NCBI RefSeq assembly: GCF_003336225.1 | Contig: NZ_QPID01000010.1 | Coordinates: 62,001-126,000, forward strand | From: Corallincola holothuriorum | Lineage (GTDB): Bacteria > Pseudomonadota > Gammaproteobacteria > Enterobacterales > Neiellaceae | Direction of reading: 5' to 3' | Length of the DNA stretch: 64,000 bases | In this document: positions 1 to 8,780 of the stretch, in pieces | How the letters are laid out: each line of letters opens with the position of its first letter | Position numbering within the stretch: position 1 is the first letter of the stretch | The notes under the pieces: model-generated | What the model was told of the DNA's origin: nothing | Database searches by the model: none | The model's input: only the letters and a program-made list of their open reading frames with translations | Position numbers and translations under genes: made by a program

Positions 1-454
1 TGTTGTGAAAGCTAACTCTATTGTTGAGTCCTCTTCGGTGGGAGAAGCTTGTTCCATCGGACCTTTTGGTCGCTTGCGTCCAGGTTGTGAAATGGCTAAT
101 GACAGCCATATCGGTAATTTTGTCGAGATGAAAAAAGTGCGATTAGGTGAAGGTTCAAAGGCCAACCACCTAACTTATCTTGGCGACAGTGAGATTGGCA
201 GCGGCGTGAATATAGGTGCGGGTACTATTACCTGTAATTACGATGGCGCGAACAAGTTTAAGACCATCATTGGCGATAACGCCTTTATTGGCTCCGATAG
301 TCAACTTGTAGCACCAGTCACTGTTGGTAAAGATGCGACAGTCGGTGCAGGTAGTACCATAACCAAAGATGTACCTGATGCGGCGCTGGCGATATCACGC
401 AGTAAACAAGCACATATACCAGCTTGGCAACGGCCGGTTAAAATCAAAAAATAG
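1..454 (+). CDS. glmU: GlmU C-terminal part (partial, 5' end outside window)
   Basis: This is the last ~150 residues of the bifunctional glucosamine-1-phosphate acetyltransferase / UDP-GlcNAc pyrophosphorylase, which makes UDP-GlcNAc for peptidoglycan and LPS in the cytoplasm. The frame is open to the left edge, so the uridyltransferase half lies outside. What is visible is the left-handed beta-helix of hexapeptide repeats ([32 protein letters not shown]) and the family's usual basic tail ending PVKIKK. A hairpin terminator follows at once. glmS, a common neighbour, is not downstream. Confidence 0.96.
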   Translation, partial: VVKANSIVESSSVGEACSIGPFGRLRPGCEMANDSHIGNFVEMKKVRLGEGSKANHLTYLGDSEIGSGVNIGAGTITCNYDGANKFKTIIGDNAFIGSDSQLVAPVTVGKDATVGAGSTITKDVPDAALAISRSKQAHIPAWQRPVKIKK

Positions 455-472
455 TAGTATCAATCGCGTATT

Positions 473-501
473 AAAGGGCAGCCATCGGTTGCCCTTCTTT
501 G
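473..501 (+). terminator. Rho-independent terminator after glmU
   Basis: The arms AAGGGCA and TTGCCCTT flank a short loop (gccatcgg) and run into TTCTTT, 19 bases after the glmU stop codon. Confidence 0.7.
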
Positions 502-632
502 TCCAGGGTGAACCGTCGTAAAGTGTCCTGCAATTCAATATTTCCCCTGCCCGTGGTAGTTGGTGCGCCCTGCATTACAATTGTAAAACTGTTCTAATTA
601 TGGGTGTTTGTTCGCCAAAACCCTTATGGATA

Positions 633-893
633 GCGTGACTCAATCAAGTGAACGGAGCGCTCTGTCACGCTAACGCAGACAATAGTAAACAGATTAGTTG
701 TGGTGTGCTCTTATTGGGTAATTTGCTTACGAAAAACAGTGTTGCTTGCTTTGGCTCGCAACAAAAGAAAAAACCACACAAAAATTAAGATAATCATTTG
801 CACCGTCTTCTTTATGTAAATATATTCGACACTACTTACATACATTAAAAAACGCTGAAATTTTAACCGGTTAGACCGCCCTTGTGGGCGGTC
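633..893 (+). other. Gene-free leader region with two hairpins
   Basis: The 477 bases between glmU and the next gene hold no convincing coding frame. There is a long-loop hairpin, GCGTGAC (633-639) with GTCACGC (664-670), then AT-rich sequence, then a GC-rich hairpin GACCGCCC/GGGCGGTC (874-893) followed ten bases later by a T run at 904-909. That order would fit a small RNA or a transcribed leader with its own terminator ahead of the gene at 932. I recognise no known RNA family. Confidence 0.3.
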
Positions 894-931
894 TATTTAC
901 TCGTTTTTTAGCCGTTTGAGGAGTTGTCGTA

Positions 932-2848
932 GTGGCCTATGATTTTGGCAGTCTTAAATTAGGGATAAAAAACCCGTTTAAACAGGAAGGGATTATCAGC
1001 ACCCTCGCTGGTATCGCGATCGTTGGTATTGGCCTTGGACCGCTGTTAAGTGTGGCGAGTGTGATCCAAGAAGATCGCACCCGTGCTTGGTTGTATGCTG
1101 GGCTCGGTTTGTTCCTGTTAGTGCTAGGCTTGCGTCGCGCCGGTCGTGGCTTGTTTCAGCTATTTCGTTTCTTCGTAGGGCGCTCGGTGCCAACCTCTTT
1201 GGCGTATAACTGTAATCCCAGTGAGCAAGATAACGCCAAAGCAGAACACCGATTTACCGCTTATGATGCTAAACAGCTCGAATCGATGTTGATGGGGCGT
1301 AAAAACACCACATTCACTGAGCCGCAAGGTTGGTTATCGCGGCTTCTACATAGCTTGATCCCCAGTCTGATCACCACGCCCTATCCGTTGCGTAATTTGG
1401 CGCAGGAGTTGTTTGGCGTACTGAGTGTCACCTTTACCGCCATTATTGCTTTTGCTGTGGCGTCTTTTGTATGTGCCACTGGATTAGCTGGTCCCGTTGG
1501 CGATCTGATCATGCCGCTGATGTCGGTTTTGCTGCTGGTTTATATGACGTTTGTATGGCGCGCGACCGGTTCGCGTTTGCAAAGCAACCAGATGGGGCGT
1601 TTGCAGGCAAAGGGGGCTGGTGGTCTGGCGCGTCTGCTTGGCTTCTCTATTTTATTGCCGATCATTATTGGTTACGGCTATCAGCAATTGAACCTTGATT
1701 CCGAGCAGGCCGTGCAAGTTAGCCAGCTGTTTGAATTAGTGACGTTCAATGCTTGGCCGAATCTAAGCTATTTGGGGTTGATGGTAATTGTGGTGTTAGC
1801 TGCCACTGTGGTGCTGTTTATTGAGCGATTGAAGTTGTCTAATCCGACCACCGAAGTCAGTGAATACCGTGATAACTTGCAGGAGTCTATCCACCCGAAT
1901 GAGATTTTTATAAACACTGAATCCATTGTGTTAGCTAACCGTCGGTACAACGAGATCCCTAATCGTACCTACCGAGCATTTGATCCGGCGCTGAATGATC
2001 AAAGTGAAGGTAAAGGCTCCTTTGGTGGTGAACTACTAATTGAAACCCAGCCTGCTTATCGCGAGCTGGAGCATTCTCCCTTATTTAAGTTGTGCCGGAG
2101 TGCCGCCACTTTGGTAGCACAGATATTGTTGGTGGTGGGGGTGGCGACGTTTGCCTCTGTCATCATGAATGGTTATGACGTCTATCTGCTGGCCAATTCA
2201 GTGTTCTTTAATCAGTTGGTGCCTGCACTGCAAGGTGTCCGGGATGAAACCTTAGCACTAGAAATTGCAGCGCCGATCCTGACGCCGGTAGCCGATCAGA
2301 TATCTGGTTTGATCACCTTGCTGTTTATCAGTCTGGCATCTACCGCTGCTGGACACATTCTGTCCCGTGGTGCCAACCTGTTCTGGGCTGAGATGCATTG
2401 GGACAGCTTGTTGATGTGGATGAAAATGGAAGGCACATACACTGAATCAAAAGTGTCTACCGGTATGTCTATTCACGACTCTACACGTTCTGAAAATGTG
2501 GTCGTACGTAGTTCAATAACACCGTGGATCATTAGTTCAAGGGTGCGTACTACTTGCTTTGCCACCAGCGGCAACTACAACCTTGAACTGCCTCGTTATA
2601 TTCTCGAAATGCAGAAAAATGATGGGGAGCTGGCGGGGATAGTCGATGAAATTAAGTCGTTCTTACGTGGCCGTGAGAGTATTGCATCGATTACCAACGA
2701 GAATGATCTGGCCAACGCCAAGAATATTTATGATGTGAATCAGGCGAGCCGTACTCCGCTCGGCGCTCCGCAACAAAATGGCCAACTTAACATCGAAGAA
2801 CAGGCTGCGCATCAACAGCGTCAGGAAGCGATAGAGCAAACTGATTAG
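932..2848 (+). CDS. Large multi-pass inner-membrane protein of unknown function
   Basis: I do not recognise this family. It is a 638-residue protein with about eight hydrophobic segments: near residues 20-42, 52-69, 163-188, 190-209, 233-250, 278-300, 388-409 and 455-478. They are separated by a hydrophilic loop at ~80-160 and another at ~305-385. The last ~150 residues are soluble and end in a Q-rich tail. GTG is the likely start, because GAGGAG lies 8 bases upstream. The gene stands alone, preceded by a hairpin-rich leader and closed by a strong terminator. No enzymatic or transporter signature is visible. Confidence 0.85.
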   Translation: MAYDFGSLKLGIKNPFKQEGIISTLAGIAIVGIGLGPLLSVASVIQEDRTRAWLYAGLGLFLLVLGLRRAGRGLFQLFRFFVGRSVPTSLAYNCNPSEQDNAKAEHRFTAYDAKQLESMLMGRKNTTFTEPQGWLSRLLHSLIPSLITTPYPLRNLAQELFGVLSVTFTAIIAFAVASFVCATGLAGPVGDLIMPLMSVLLLVYMTFVWRATGSRLQSNQMGRLQAKGAGGLARLLGFSILLPIIIGYGYQQLNLDSEQAVQVSQLFELVTFNAWPNLSYLGLMVIVVLAATVVLFIERLKLSNPTTEVSEYRDNLQESIHPNEIFINTESIVLANRRYNEIPNRTYRAFDPALNDQSEGKGSFGGELLIETQPAYRELEHSPLFKLCRSAATLVAQILLVVGVATFASVIMNGYDVYLLANSVFFNQLVPALQGVRDETLALEIAAPILTPVADQISGLITLLFISLASTAAGHILSRGANLFWAEMHWDSLLMWMKMEGTYTESKVSTGMSIHDSTRSENVVVRSSITPWIISSRVRTTCFATSGNYNLELPRYILEMQKNDGELAGIVDEIKSFLRGRESIASITNENDLANAKNIYDVNQASRTPLGAPQQNGQLNIEEQAAHQQRQEAIEQTD

Positions 2849-2876
2849 CCGACAAACGGCAGTGTGTTAATTAGTA

Positions 2877-2900
2877 AAAGGCCTCGAGAGAGGCCTTTTT
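2877..2900 (+). terminator. Terminator shared by convergent genes
   Basis: AAAGGCCTC-gaga-GAGGCCTTTTT, 28 bases after the membrane-protein stop. The A-rich 5' flank makes it usable on the other strand for the binding protein ending at 2941. Confidence 0.85.
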
Positions 2901-2940
2901 CGTTGGTGACGAGCAGGAAATTAATGCCGTCTGGGGATAC

Positions 2941-3822
2941 TTATTTCGCAGCAGGTTTAAGTGCTGGTGGGTTCGGTAGTTGCTGCATCCATGCTGAGCT
3001 CTTCAGCCATTTTGCTTGCATCAGTGTCAACATGCCGCTCTTTTCAATGGTATTGAAAAAATTGGTTATCAGATTGGCGAACTGTGGGTCATTTTTGTTG
3101 ATAGCAATCCCTAGTGGTTCTAGATTGAACGGTGGCTCTAAGGTCATCAGGTTGTCTTCTGGGAACATCAGTTGCGCCATCACACAAACTGGCATATCCG
3201 CTACCATGCCATCCGCCTCACCGTTGCGCAGCTTCTCCACCCCTTCCAGGTAATGATCAACTTCTATCAGCGTCGATTTTTTCAGTTTATTACCAACGAA
3301 GTCAGCACTGGTAGAGCCTTTCAGTGCTACTACGCGATATTTTGCTTCGTTAATGTCATGGGGCTTGGCTAATTTTTCCAGCGTCGCTTTGGTGGTCAGA
3401 AGTGACTTACCGGATAGCAGGTAAGGGCCAACAAAATTGAAATTCTTGCTTCTTTCGAGAGTCACCGCCATACCTGAGATCACCATATCTACTTCGCCTT
3501 TTTCCAGGGCGGGTAGCAGTTCTGCAAATGGCTTGCGCACGATGGTTAATTTTACGCCCATCCCTTGGGCCAGGGTGCGAGCCAGATCTACATCCAGCCC
3601 CATGGCGACACCGTCTTTACTGATCACGTTAAATGGTGGTTGCTCTGCGGTCATACCGACGCGGATGATCTGATCCGCAATAATGCGGTCAATTGCTGAT
3701 GCTGCTACTGATGTGGTGGTTTGTGCAGGGGCGCTTGTGTCGGCGGTGGTGCTGGCGCAGCTGACAATGAATGCCAGAACAATACCGATAGGTAAGATAC
3801 GTTTAACGAGTTTACTCATCAT
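2941..3822 (-). CDS. Family 3 solute-binding lipoprotein (amino-acid-type)
   Basis: This 293-residue bacterial extracellular solute-binding protein of family 3 (SBP_bac_3) probably captures an amino acid or similar small polar ligand in the periplasm. The N-terminus is a lipoprotein signal with a lipobox-like IVSC around residue 21, then a Ser/Thr/Ala linker and the bilobal domain starting IRVGMTAEQPPFN. The start codon follows AAGGAAG at good spacing. No ABC permease or ATPase is adjacent, so it is an orphan. It may feed a distant transporter or act in sensing. Confidence 0.85.
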   Translation of the reverse strand: MMSKLVKRILPIGIVLAFIVSCASTTADTSAPAQTTTSVAASAIDRIIADQIIRVGMTAEQPPFNVISKDGVAMGLDVDLARTLAQGMGVKLTIVRKPFAELLPALEKGEVDMVISGMAVTLERSKNFNFVGPYLLSGKSLLTTKATLEKLAKPHDINEAKYRVVALKGSTSADFVGNKLKKSTLIEVDHYLEGVEKLRNGEADGMVADMPVCVMAQLMFPEDNLMTLEPPFNLEPLGIAINKNDPQFANLITNFFNTIEKSGMLTLMQAKWLKSSAWMQQLPNPPALKPAAK

Positions 3823-4078
3823 GGTGTGGCTTCCTTTGCAAAGATTAGTACTGATGGTTTTAGTTGTAGCTTTGTTATCAACCTCTAAGTGTAGGAGATG
3901 ATTGGAAAAAAGTGTCAGAATAAGAGTTTTATCTGTGTTACCGCCGTTGCAGTAGTCTTCGCCTAATAACGCGAGGCTTGCGGCGGCTGGGGTTTCTTTC
4001 GTGTTAGGTTTGGTATCTGTGCCAGATCGGCGATAATGGCTCTATCACTCCATTGTTGTGTCCAGATAGCCGTTTACT

Positions 4079-4780
4079 ATGCGCCTAGATAAATACCTAA
4101 GTACTTATGCTGATTTAACCCGGTCACAGGCGAAACGCGCCCTCCATGCTGGCGAGGTGACCTGTAACGGTGAGCCTATTCGTAACCCCGGTTTTAAAGT
4201 GTCTGCGGATGATCATATCTCATTGGATGGCATGCCTCTTGATCCTGCGGGTGAGCGTTATCTTATGTTGCATAAAGCCGAGCAGACCGTGTGTTCCCAT
4301 GTCGATGATGGTCATATGTCGATTTTTTCCCTGATGGAGATCACCCGTCCGGATAAGCTGCATGTGGCTGGGCGTCTGGACGCTGATACCACAGGTTTGG
4401 TTTTGATCACCGATGATGGCCAGTGGTCCCATGCCATCACCTCCCCTAAACGAGCGTGTCAAAAACGTTATCGCGTGTGGCTGGCTGAAGCGCTGACCGA
4501 GCAAGCTTGTCTGCAGCTGCAACAAGGGGTGATGCTGCACGGTGAAGAGCATCCAACCAGGCCCGCAGTGGTTGAGAAAGTGGCAGAAAGTGAATGTTTG
4601 CTGACCATCAGCGAAGGTAAATACCATCAGGTGAAACGCATGATGGCGGCCGTGGGTAACAAAGTGGTGGCGCTGCATCGCGAGCAGATTGGGGCGATTG
4701 AATTGGATGAGGAGTTGGAACCGGGTGAGTGGCGTTATCTGACTCCTGAAGAGGTTGCCTCGGTCGAGAAACGTTCGTGA
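4079..4780 (+). CDS. rsuA: 16S rRNA pseudouridine-516 synthase RsuA
   Basis: RsuA isomerises U516 of 16S rRNA to pseudouridine during 30S assembly. The 233-residue length matches the family (231 in E. coli). Residues 1-60 form an S4-like RNA-binding domain (MRLDKYLS). The catalytic motif GRLDADTTGLVLITDDG around residue 100 supplies the essential Asp, and KYHQVKRM is the conserved C-terminal motif. The gene is monocistronic or shares a transcript with the small gene 64 bases downstream. Confidence 0.95.
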   Translation: MRLDKYLSTYADLTRSQAKRALHAGEVTCNGEPIRNPGFKVSADDHISLDGMPLDPAGERYLMLHKAEQTVCSHVDDGHMSIFSLMEITRPDKLHVAGRLDADTTGLVLITDDGQWSHAITSPKRACQKRYRVWLAEALTEQACLQLQQGVMLHGEEHPTRPAVVEKVAESECLLTISEGKYHQVKRMMAAVGNKVVALHREQIGAIELDEELEPGEWRYLTPEEVASVEKRS

Positions 4781-4844
4781 ATAAGACGAGCCTAATTATC
4801 TGTTTGACAGAACGCCCCTATTTCGGCTCGATGGAGATACGCTG

Positions 4845-5093
4845 ATGGCACGACAGGTTAAATACAAGTTCAAGAAGCAGAGTAAGGTGATCCCGTTTGC
4901 TTTTGATAAGTTTAACGACCCCCATGAAGCGGTAGCCGCTGCGGAAGGGATCGATATCAGCGCTTTTCTGGCAATGGAGCAGCAGGTTGCAGCAACCACC
5001 AAGGAGAAATCAGCGATCAAAGATTTCCGGATAAAGAGCTTTGCCAAGTGGGGCATCACTGATGTTGGTTTTGTGCGTGATGAGGAAAGCTAA
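4845..5093 (+). CDS. Small basic DUF2960-like protein
   Basis: This 82-residue, Lys-rich, probably cytoplasmic protein resembles the DUF2960 family of marine gammaproteobacteria from memory (MARxVKYxFK start and HEAVAAAEGID core). Its function is unknown. Four Lys-rich patches would fit nucleic-acid or ribosome contact, but that is inference. It lies 64 bases after rsuA and ends at a strong terminator. Confidence 0.75.
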   Translation: MARQVKYKFKKQSKVIPFAFDKFNDPHEAVAAAEGIDISAFLAMEQQVAATTKEKSAIKDFRIKSFAKWGITDVGFVRDEES

Positions 5094-5122
5094 CAGTTCA
5101 CAATTGAATTAAGAACAGATGG

Positions 5123-5158
5123 AAAACAGTAACCAATACTTTGGTTACTGTTTAAGTC
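5123..5158 (+). terminator. Terminator after the DUF2960-like gene
   Basis: AAACAGTAACCA and TGGTTACTGTTT form a 12-bp perfect stem ending in T-rich sequence. Confidence 0.85.
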
Positions 5159-5238
5159 TTTCAGATCTAAGCATCCCGCTTTGTTCACGCCGGATTGAAC
5201 TAGTCTTAGAGGTAACTCAGCTAATCAGAGAGTGAGTT

Positions 5239-5616
5239 ATGCCCATAGGCTCTGTATATGCCGCCGCGAGTTATCCGGTGTCGAATGTGACTGCCTCAAC
5301 AACATCGGCCACACTCAACACAAATCAACCGCAGCCACCTCAGAATGACTTGCAACAACGGCAACAGATCCAACAGGCATCGGACATAGCAGCCGACCAA
5401 CGCGTATCGGGAGATCCCGAAACATCCTCTGCGCTGATACAGTCGCAGGACACACAGGCGTCCGGCCTTGCTACAACCGACAACTCAAACTCTGGTGAAG
5501 CGGAGTCGATTGATGAAGCAGACTCTTATGACGTTTCCGACAGTCGACGAGCGGCAGGCGCCGCCCTGAATGAAGCGAATGTGGCGGCTCAGCCACGGAT
5601 TGATGTCTTTGTCTGA
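5239..5616 (+). CDS. Hypothetical low-complexity protein
   Basis: This 125-residue protein is rich in Ser, Thr, Gln, Ala and Asp and has no Cys and no hydrophobic core, so it is probably disordered. A GAGAGTGAG purine stretch before the ATG and a clean terminator 30 bases after the stop support a real gene. The C-terminal segment RRAAGAALNEANVAAQPRIDVFV is the least simple part and the best place to look for homology. I do not recognise a family. Confidence 0.6.
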   Translation: MPIGSVYAAASYPVSNVTASTTSATLNTNQPQPPQNDLQQRQQIQQASDIAADQRVSGDPETSSALIQSQDTQASGLATTDNSNSGEAESIDEADSYDVSDSRRAAGAALNEANVAAQPRIDVFV

Positions 5617-5645
5617 CTTTGTTATTTCAACCATTTAACGCCAAA

Positions 5646-5672
5646 GAAAGGTCACCTCGGTGGCCTTTCCTC
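5646..5672 (+). terminator. Terminator after the low-complexity gene
   Basis: AAAGGTCACC-tc-GGTGGCCTTT stem followed by CCTCTTTCT. It also sits between converging transcripts. Confidence 0.65.
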
Positions 5673-5702
5673 TTTCTATGGGGGCTTTAGCGGGTTGTGA
5701 GG

Positions 5703-6215
5703 CTATAGTGTGGTTTTGTCCGTCAAATGAGCTAACGTCGGTGCTGGGCGGTCGATGTCACCAATATCTAACACTGGCGCTGCATCGATATCTTCGGCAT
5801 CCATCATGGTGGCTAAGCGCTGTAATGATGACAGGATCATGCTTTGCTCCCAGCTTTCCAGCTGTTTGAACTGACGAACAAAGCTCTCTTGCAGTGGTGC
5901 CGGTGCTGAAGCTATTTTTTCGTGCCCTTTTTCACTCAGGCTGACCATCACTTTGCGCCGATCATCCTCTGAGCGCTTTCGTGTTATCAGCTGTTTGGCC
6001 TCAAGTCGGTCCAGAATGCTGGTGATAGTGGCTTGACTTAAGTTTATCTCTTTGGCGATCTCGCGACTGATCATCGCCTGTTTGTTTTTCAGTGCTTGCA
6101 GCACCAGTAACTGTGGCGATGTTAAGCCTGAGGTCTTATTTAGGTATCTGGAGTGCAGATCAGTCGCACGCATCAGCCGTCGTAAAGAGGTCAGTACTTG
6201 TTCGTAGTTTTCCAT
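5703..6215 (-). CDS. MarR-family regulator, CosR/EctR-like
   Basis: This 170-residue winged-helix MarR protein has a recognition region around residues 48-75 (SREIAKEINLSQATITSILDRLEAK). The wing follows with RxxxDDRRKV. The opening LRRLMRATDLHSRYL and the tail WEQSMILSSLQRLATMMDAEDIDAAPVLDIG closely match, from memory, the CosR/EctR group that represses compatible-solute genes in Vibrio and halophilic methanotrophs. It lies 185 bases downstream of proA on the same strand, consistent with control of proline uptake and synthesis. No ectoine genes are present here. Confidence 0.8.
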   Translation of the reverse strand: MENYEQVLTSLRRLMRATDLHSRYLNKTSGLTSPQLLVLQALKNKQAMISREIAKEINLSQATITSILDRLEAKQLITRKRSEDDRRKVMVSLSEKGHEKIASAPAPLQESFVRQFKQLESWEQSMILSSLQRLATMMDAEDIDAAPVLDIGDIDRPAPTLAHLTDKTTL

Positions 6216-6399
6216 GGTGTGACAGATACCCCAGTCATAATTGGCCGATTATATGCGCTGATCTTTTACTGCGATAGCTGCGATTAAGTGACATGACTTA
6301 TTAAATCGATCTAATGCGTTTTCGTATGTATGAATGGCGCCAGCTATGTTGCTAACGCCATCTAACACAGGCTTCAAATAGAGTGAGCAGAGCGCCGAC

Positions 6400-7647
6400 T
6401 TAGGTGCGGATCTGTCCGCTACCGTTGACCAGAAACTTCTCGGTGGTCAATGAATCAAGCCCCATCGGCCCATATGCATGAAGTTTGGTCGTGGCGATAC
6501 CAATCTCTGCGCCTAATCCCAGTTCGCCGCCATCAGAGAATCGTGAACTGGCATTGACCATCACCACAGAAGCGTCAACTTGTTGCTGGAACGCTTTCGC
6601 AGCTTCTGGTGACTGGGTGCATATCACTTCAGTATGTTTACTGCCGAAACGGTCAATATGTTCGATAGCTTGATTAAGGTTATCGACGATCTTTATCGCG
6701 ATTTCGAGACGGAGGTACTCTTCACCGAACTCATCATCTGCTAACACATTTGCTTGCTCAAAGTAGGCGGCGGCGCGCGCGCAGCTATTCACTGTGACAC
6801 CCAATTCTTTCAGTGTGTTGGCAACCAAAGGGAGAAACTTCTCGGCAATAGACTCATCTACCAGCAAGCATTCCAGGGCGTTACAGACACCTGGACGTTG
6901 CACTTTACCGTTGAGGAGAAGCTCCAGTGCTTGTGCCGGCTCCGCTGATTCGTCAACGTAGAGGTGGCACACCCCTTTAAAGTGCTGGATCACGGGGACT
7001 TTACTGTGCTCTGTAACGAAATTAATTAGGCCTTCGCCGCCGCGCGGGATCACTACGTCGATAGTGTCACGCTGTTGGAGCAGTTCCAGCATGATCTGGC
7101 GATCGGTATCAGGAACCACAATAACTGCTTCTTTCGGCAAACCAAACTCCACAAGCACATCTCTCATGATGTTAGCGATGGCCAGGCTGGTTTGCAGTGC
7201 TTCTTTACCGCCACGCAGAATAATGGCGTTACCAGATTTCAAGCACAGCGCTGCGGCGTCAGCCGTGACGTTGGGTCGCGCTTCAAAAATCATACAGATC
7301 ACGCCGAGTGGCACGCGTACTTTGTCGACACTGATGCCACTAGGTTGCTTGCCCAGGTGACGCTTTTGGCCAACGGGGTCGGGTAAGGCGGCTACTTGGC
7401 GTAGTCCATCGACCATTGCGTCGACACGTTCTGCTGACAGTGTCAGGCGGTCGATAAAGGCATCATCGTAGTCACCGTTTTGGGCATTGCCGACTTCGAT
7501 GCCATTGGTAGTAATGATGGCATTTTGATGCTGGTGGATCGCGTCAGCCATCGCCAGAAGAATGCTGTTTTTCTGTTCTGTTGTTAGTAGTGCAATAGCT
7601 TTGGCGGCTTTGGCAGCTTGGGCTGCGAGAAGAGTAGCGATGCTCAT
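6400..7647 (-). CDS. proA: Gamma-glutamyl phosphate reductase ProA
   Basis: ProA reduces gamma-glutamyl phosphate to glutamate semialdehyde with NADPH, the second step of proline synthesis in the cytoplasm. It is 415 residues, the family length. The aldehyde-dehydrogenase-type catalytic Cys lies in RPGVCNALE, and VIPRGGEGLI and GVCHLYVD are family signatures. Its start overlaps the proB stop by 4 bases, indicating translational coupling. Confidence 0.96.
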   Translation of the reverse strand: MSIATLLAAQAAKAAKAIALLTTEQKNSILLAMADAIHQHQNAIITTNGIEVGNAQNGDYDDAFIDRLTLSAERVDAMVDGLRQVAALPDPVGQKRHLGKQPSGISVDKVRVPLGVICMIFEARPNVTADAAALCLKSGNAIILRGGKEALQTSLAIANIMRDVLVEFGLPKEAVIVVPDTDRQIMLELLQQRDTIDVVIPRGGEGLINFVTEHSKVPVIQHFKGVCHLYVDESAEPAQALELLLNGKVQRPGVCNALECLLVDESIAEKFLPLVANTLKELGVTVNSCARAAAYFEQANVLADDEFGEEYLRLEIAIKIVDNLNQAIEHIDRFGSKHTEVICTQSPEAAKAFQQQVDASVVMVNASSRFSDGGELGLGAEIGIATTKLHAYGPMGLDSLTTEKFLVNGSGQIRT

Positions 7648-8750
7648 TGGGTCTCCAGAATGGCAAAGTGATGATTGGAAATAATGGGAGTCTTATCGAC
7701 CGTTAGCGCAAGCAGCGCGTCTCCAGATGATTCACGGGTGATTAAACTAAGAACACAGCTACTGTGCTGGGTGGTGGCTTTGGCGAGCTTAGTGCCATTC
7801 TTCGCCCGGATCAGAATGGTATCACCACTGGAAAAGTCGCCTACTACATCCAAAATATCGGTGTGTTTTAACTCTTTTCCGCCGGCTAGCAAGCGTGATT
7901 CAGTGCTGTCGCAGACAATGATTTCGCCCTGTGCCTGTGACGTGTGAGTCATCCAGTGACGTCCATCCTGCAGCGGTGTCTCATGGGGCAAAAAGACGGT
8001 GCCGGGGTTGCGTCCGTTCTGCAAATCATACATCGCTTGCTCAGAGGAGCCATTGACGATGTAAGTTCGAACACCACTGGCGGTGGCTTTCTCTGCCGCT
8101 TCCAGCTTGGTGCGCATGCCGCCGGTACCCACATCAGTGTTTGAATCTCCCGCCATCGCGAGCACGGTATCATCGATTTTTTCGACCTGCTCTATCTTCT
8201 CTGCATCAGCATGCAACTGCGGGTTTTTGTTGTACAGACCGTCAATATCCGAGCAAATAATCAGTGCGTCAGCAGACACGGCGGAAGCGATCATGGCCGC
8301 GAGATTATCATTGTCACCCACCTTGAAGGCGTCTGTGGTAACCGCGTCATTTTCGTTTACGACGGGCAAGATATCATTGTCCAGTAGCTCAAACGCTGTC
8401 TCTTTGATGCTGCGATAACGCTCTCTGTCTTGCAGATCGTTTTGGGTTAACAGCAGTTGGGCTGTTGGAAAATCAAACAGTCGTTGCCACGCAGCCATCA
8501 TCGCCATTTGACCTGTCGCGGCCATGGCTTTTTTCAGTGCTGGGGCGGCATTTGCTGTGCTCTTGAATGATTCTGCACCCGCCGCGACAGAGCCGGAGGA
8601 GACCAGTACCACTTGACAGCCATTTAGCCGGCAATGGACGATAAACTTGGCAATCGATAGCAGATAACGTGAGCTGCACCCTTTGCGCGTTGGCGCGATA
8701 AGGGCACTTCCCACTTTAATGACGACTCGTTGCCATGGTAACTCTGACAA
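7644..8750 (-). CDS. proB: Glutamate 5-kinase ProB
   Basis: ProB phosphorylates glutamate to start proline synthesis. It has 368 residues: an amino-acid kinase domain (KVGSALIA, VNENDAV, GDNDNL, GTGGMRTK) followed by a C-terminal PUA domain from about residue 275. The N-terminal 70 residues differ noticeably from the E. coli enzyme. Proline feedback sensitivity cannot be judged from reading alone. It sits 30 bases after putP and overlaps proA, so all three are probably one transcript. Confidence 0.95.
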   Translation of the reverse strand: MSELPWQRVVIKVGSALIAPTRKGCSSRYLLSIAKFIVHCRLNGCQVVLVSSGSVAAGAESFKSTANAAPALKKAMAATGQMAMMAAWQRLFDFPTAQLLLTQNDLQDRERYRSIKETAFELLDNDILPVVNENDAVTTDAFKVGDNDNLAAMIASAVSADALIICSDIDGLYNKNPQLHADAEKIEQVEKIDDTVLAMAGDSNTDVGTGGMRTKLEAAEKATASGVRTYIVNGSSEQAMYDLQNGRNPGTVFLPHETPLQDGRHWMTHTSQAQGEIIVCDSTESRLLAGGKELKHTDILDVVGDFSSGDTILIRAKNGTKLAKATTQHSSCVLSLITRESSGDALLALTVDKTPIISNHHFAILETQ

Positions 8751-8780
8751 AATAGATCCTTATTCGTTTAAACGATATGG

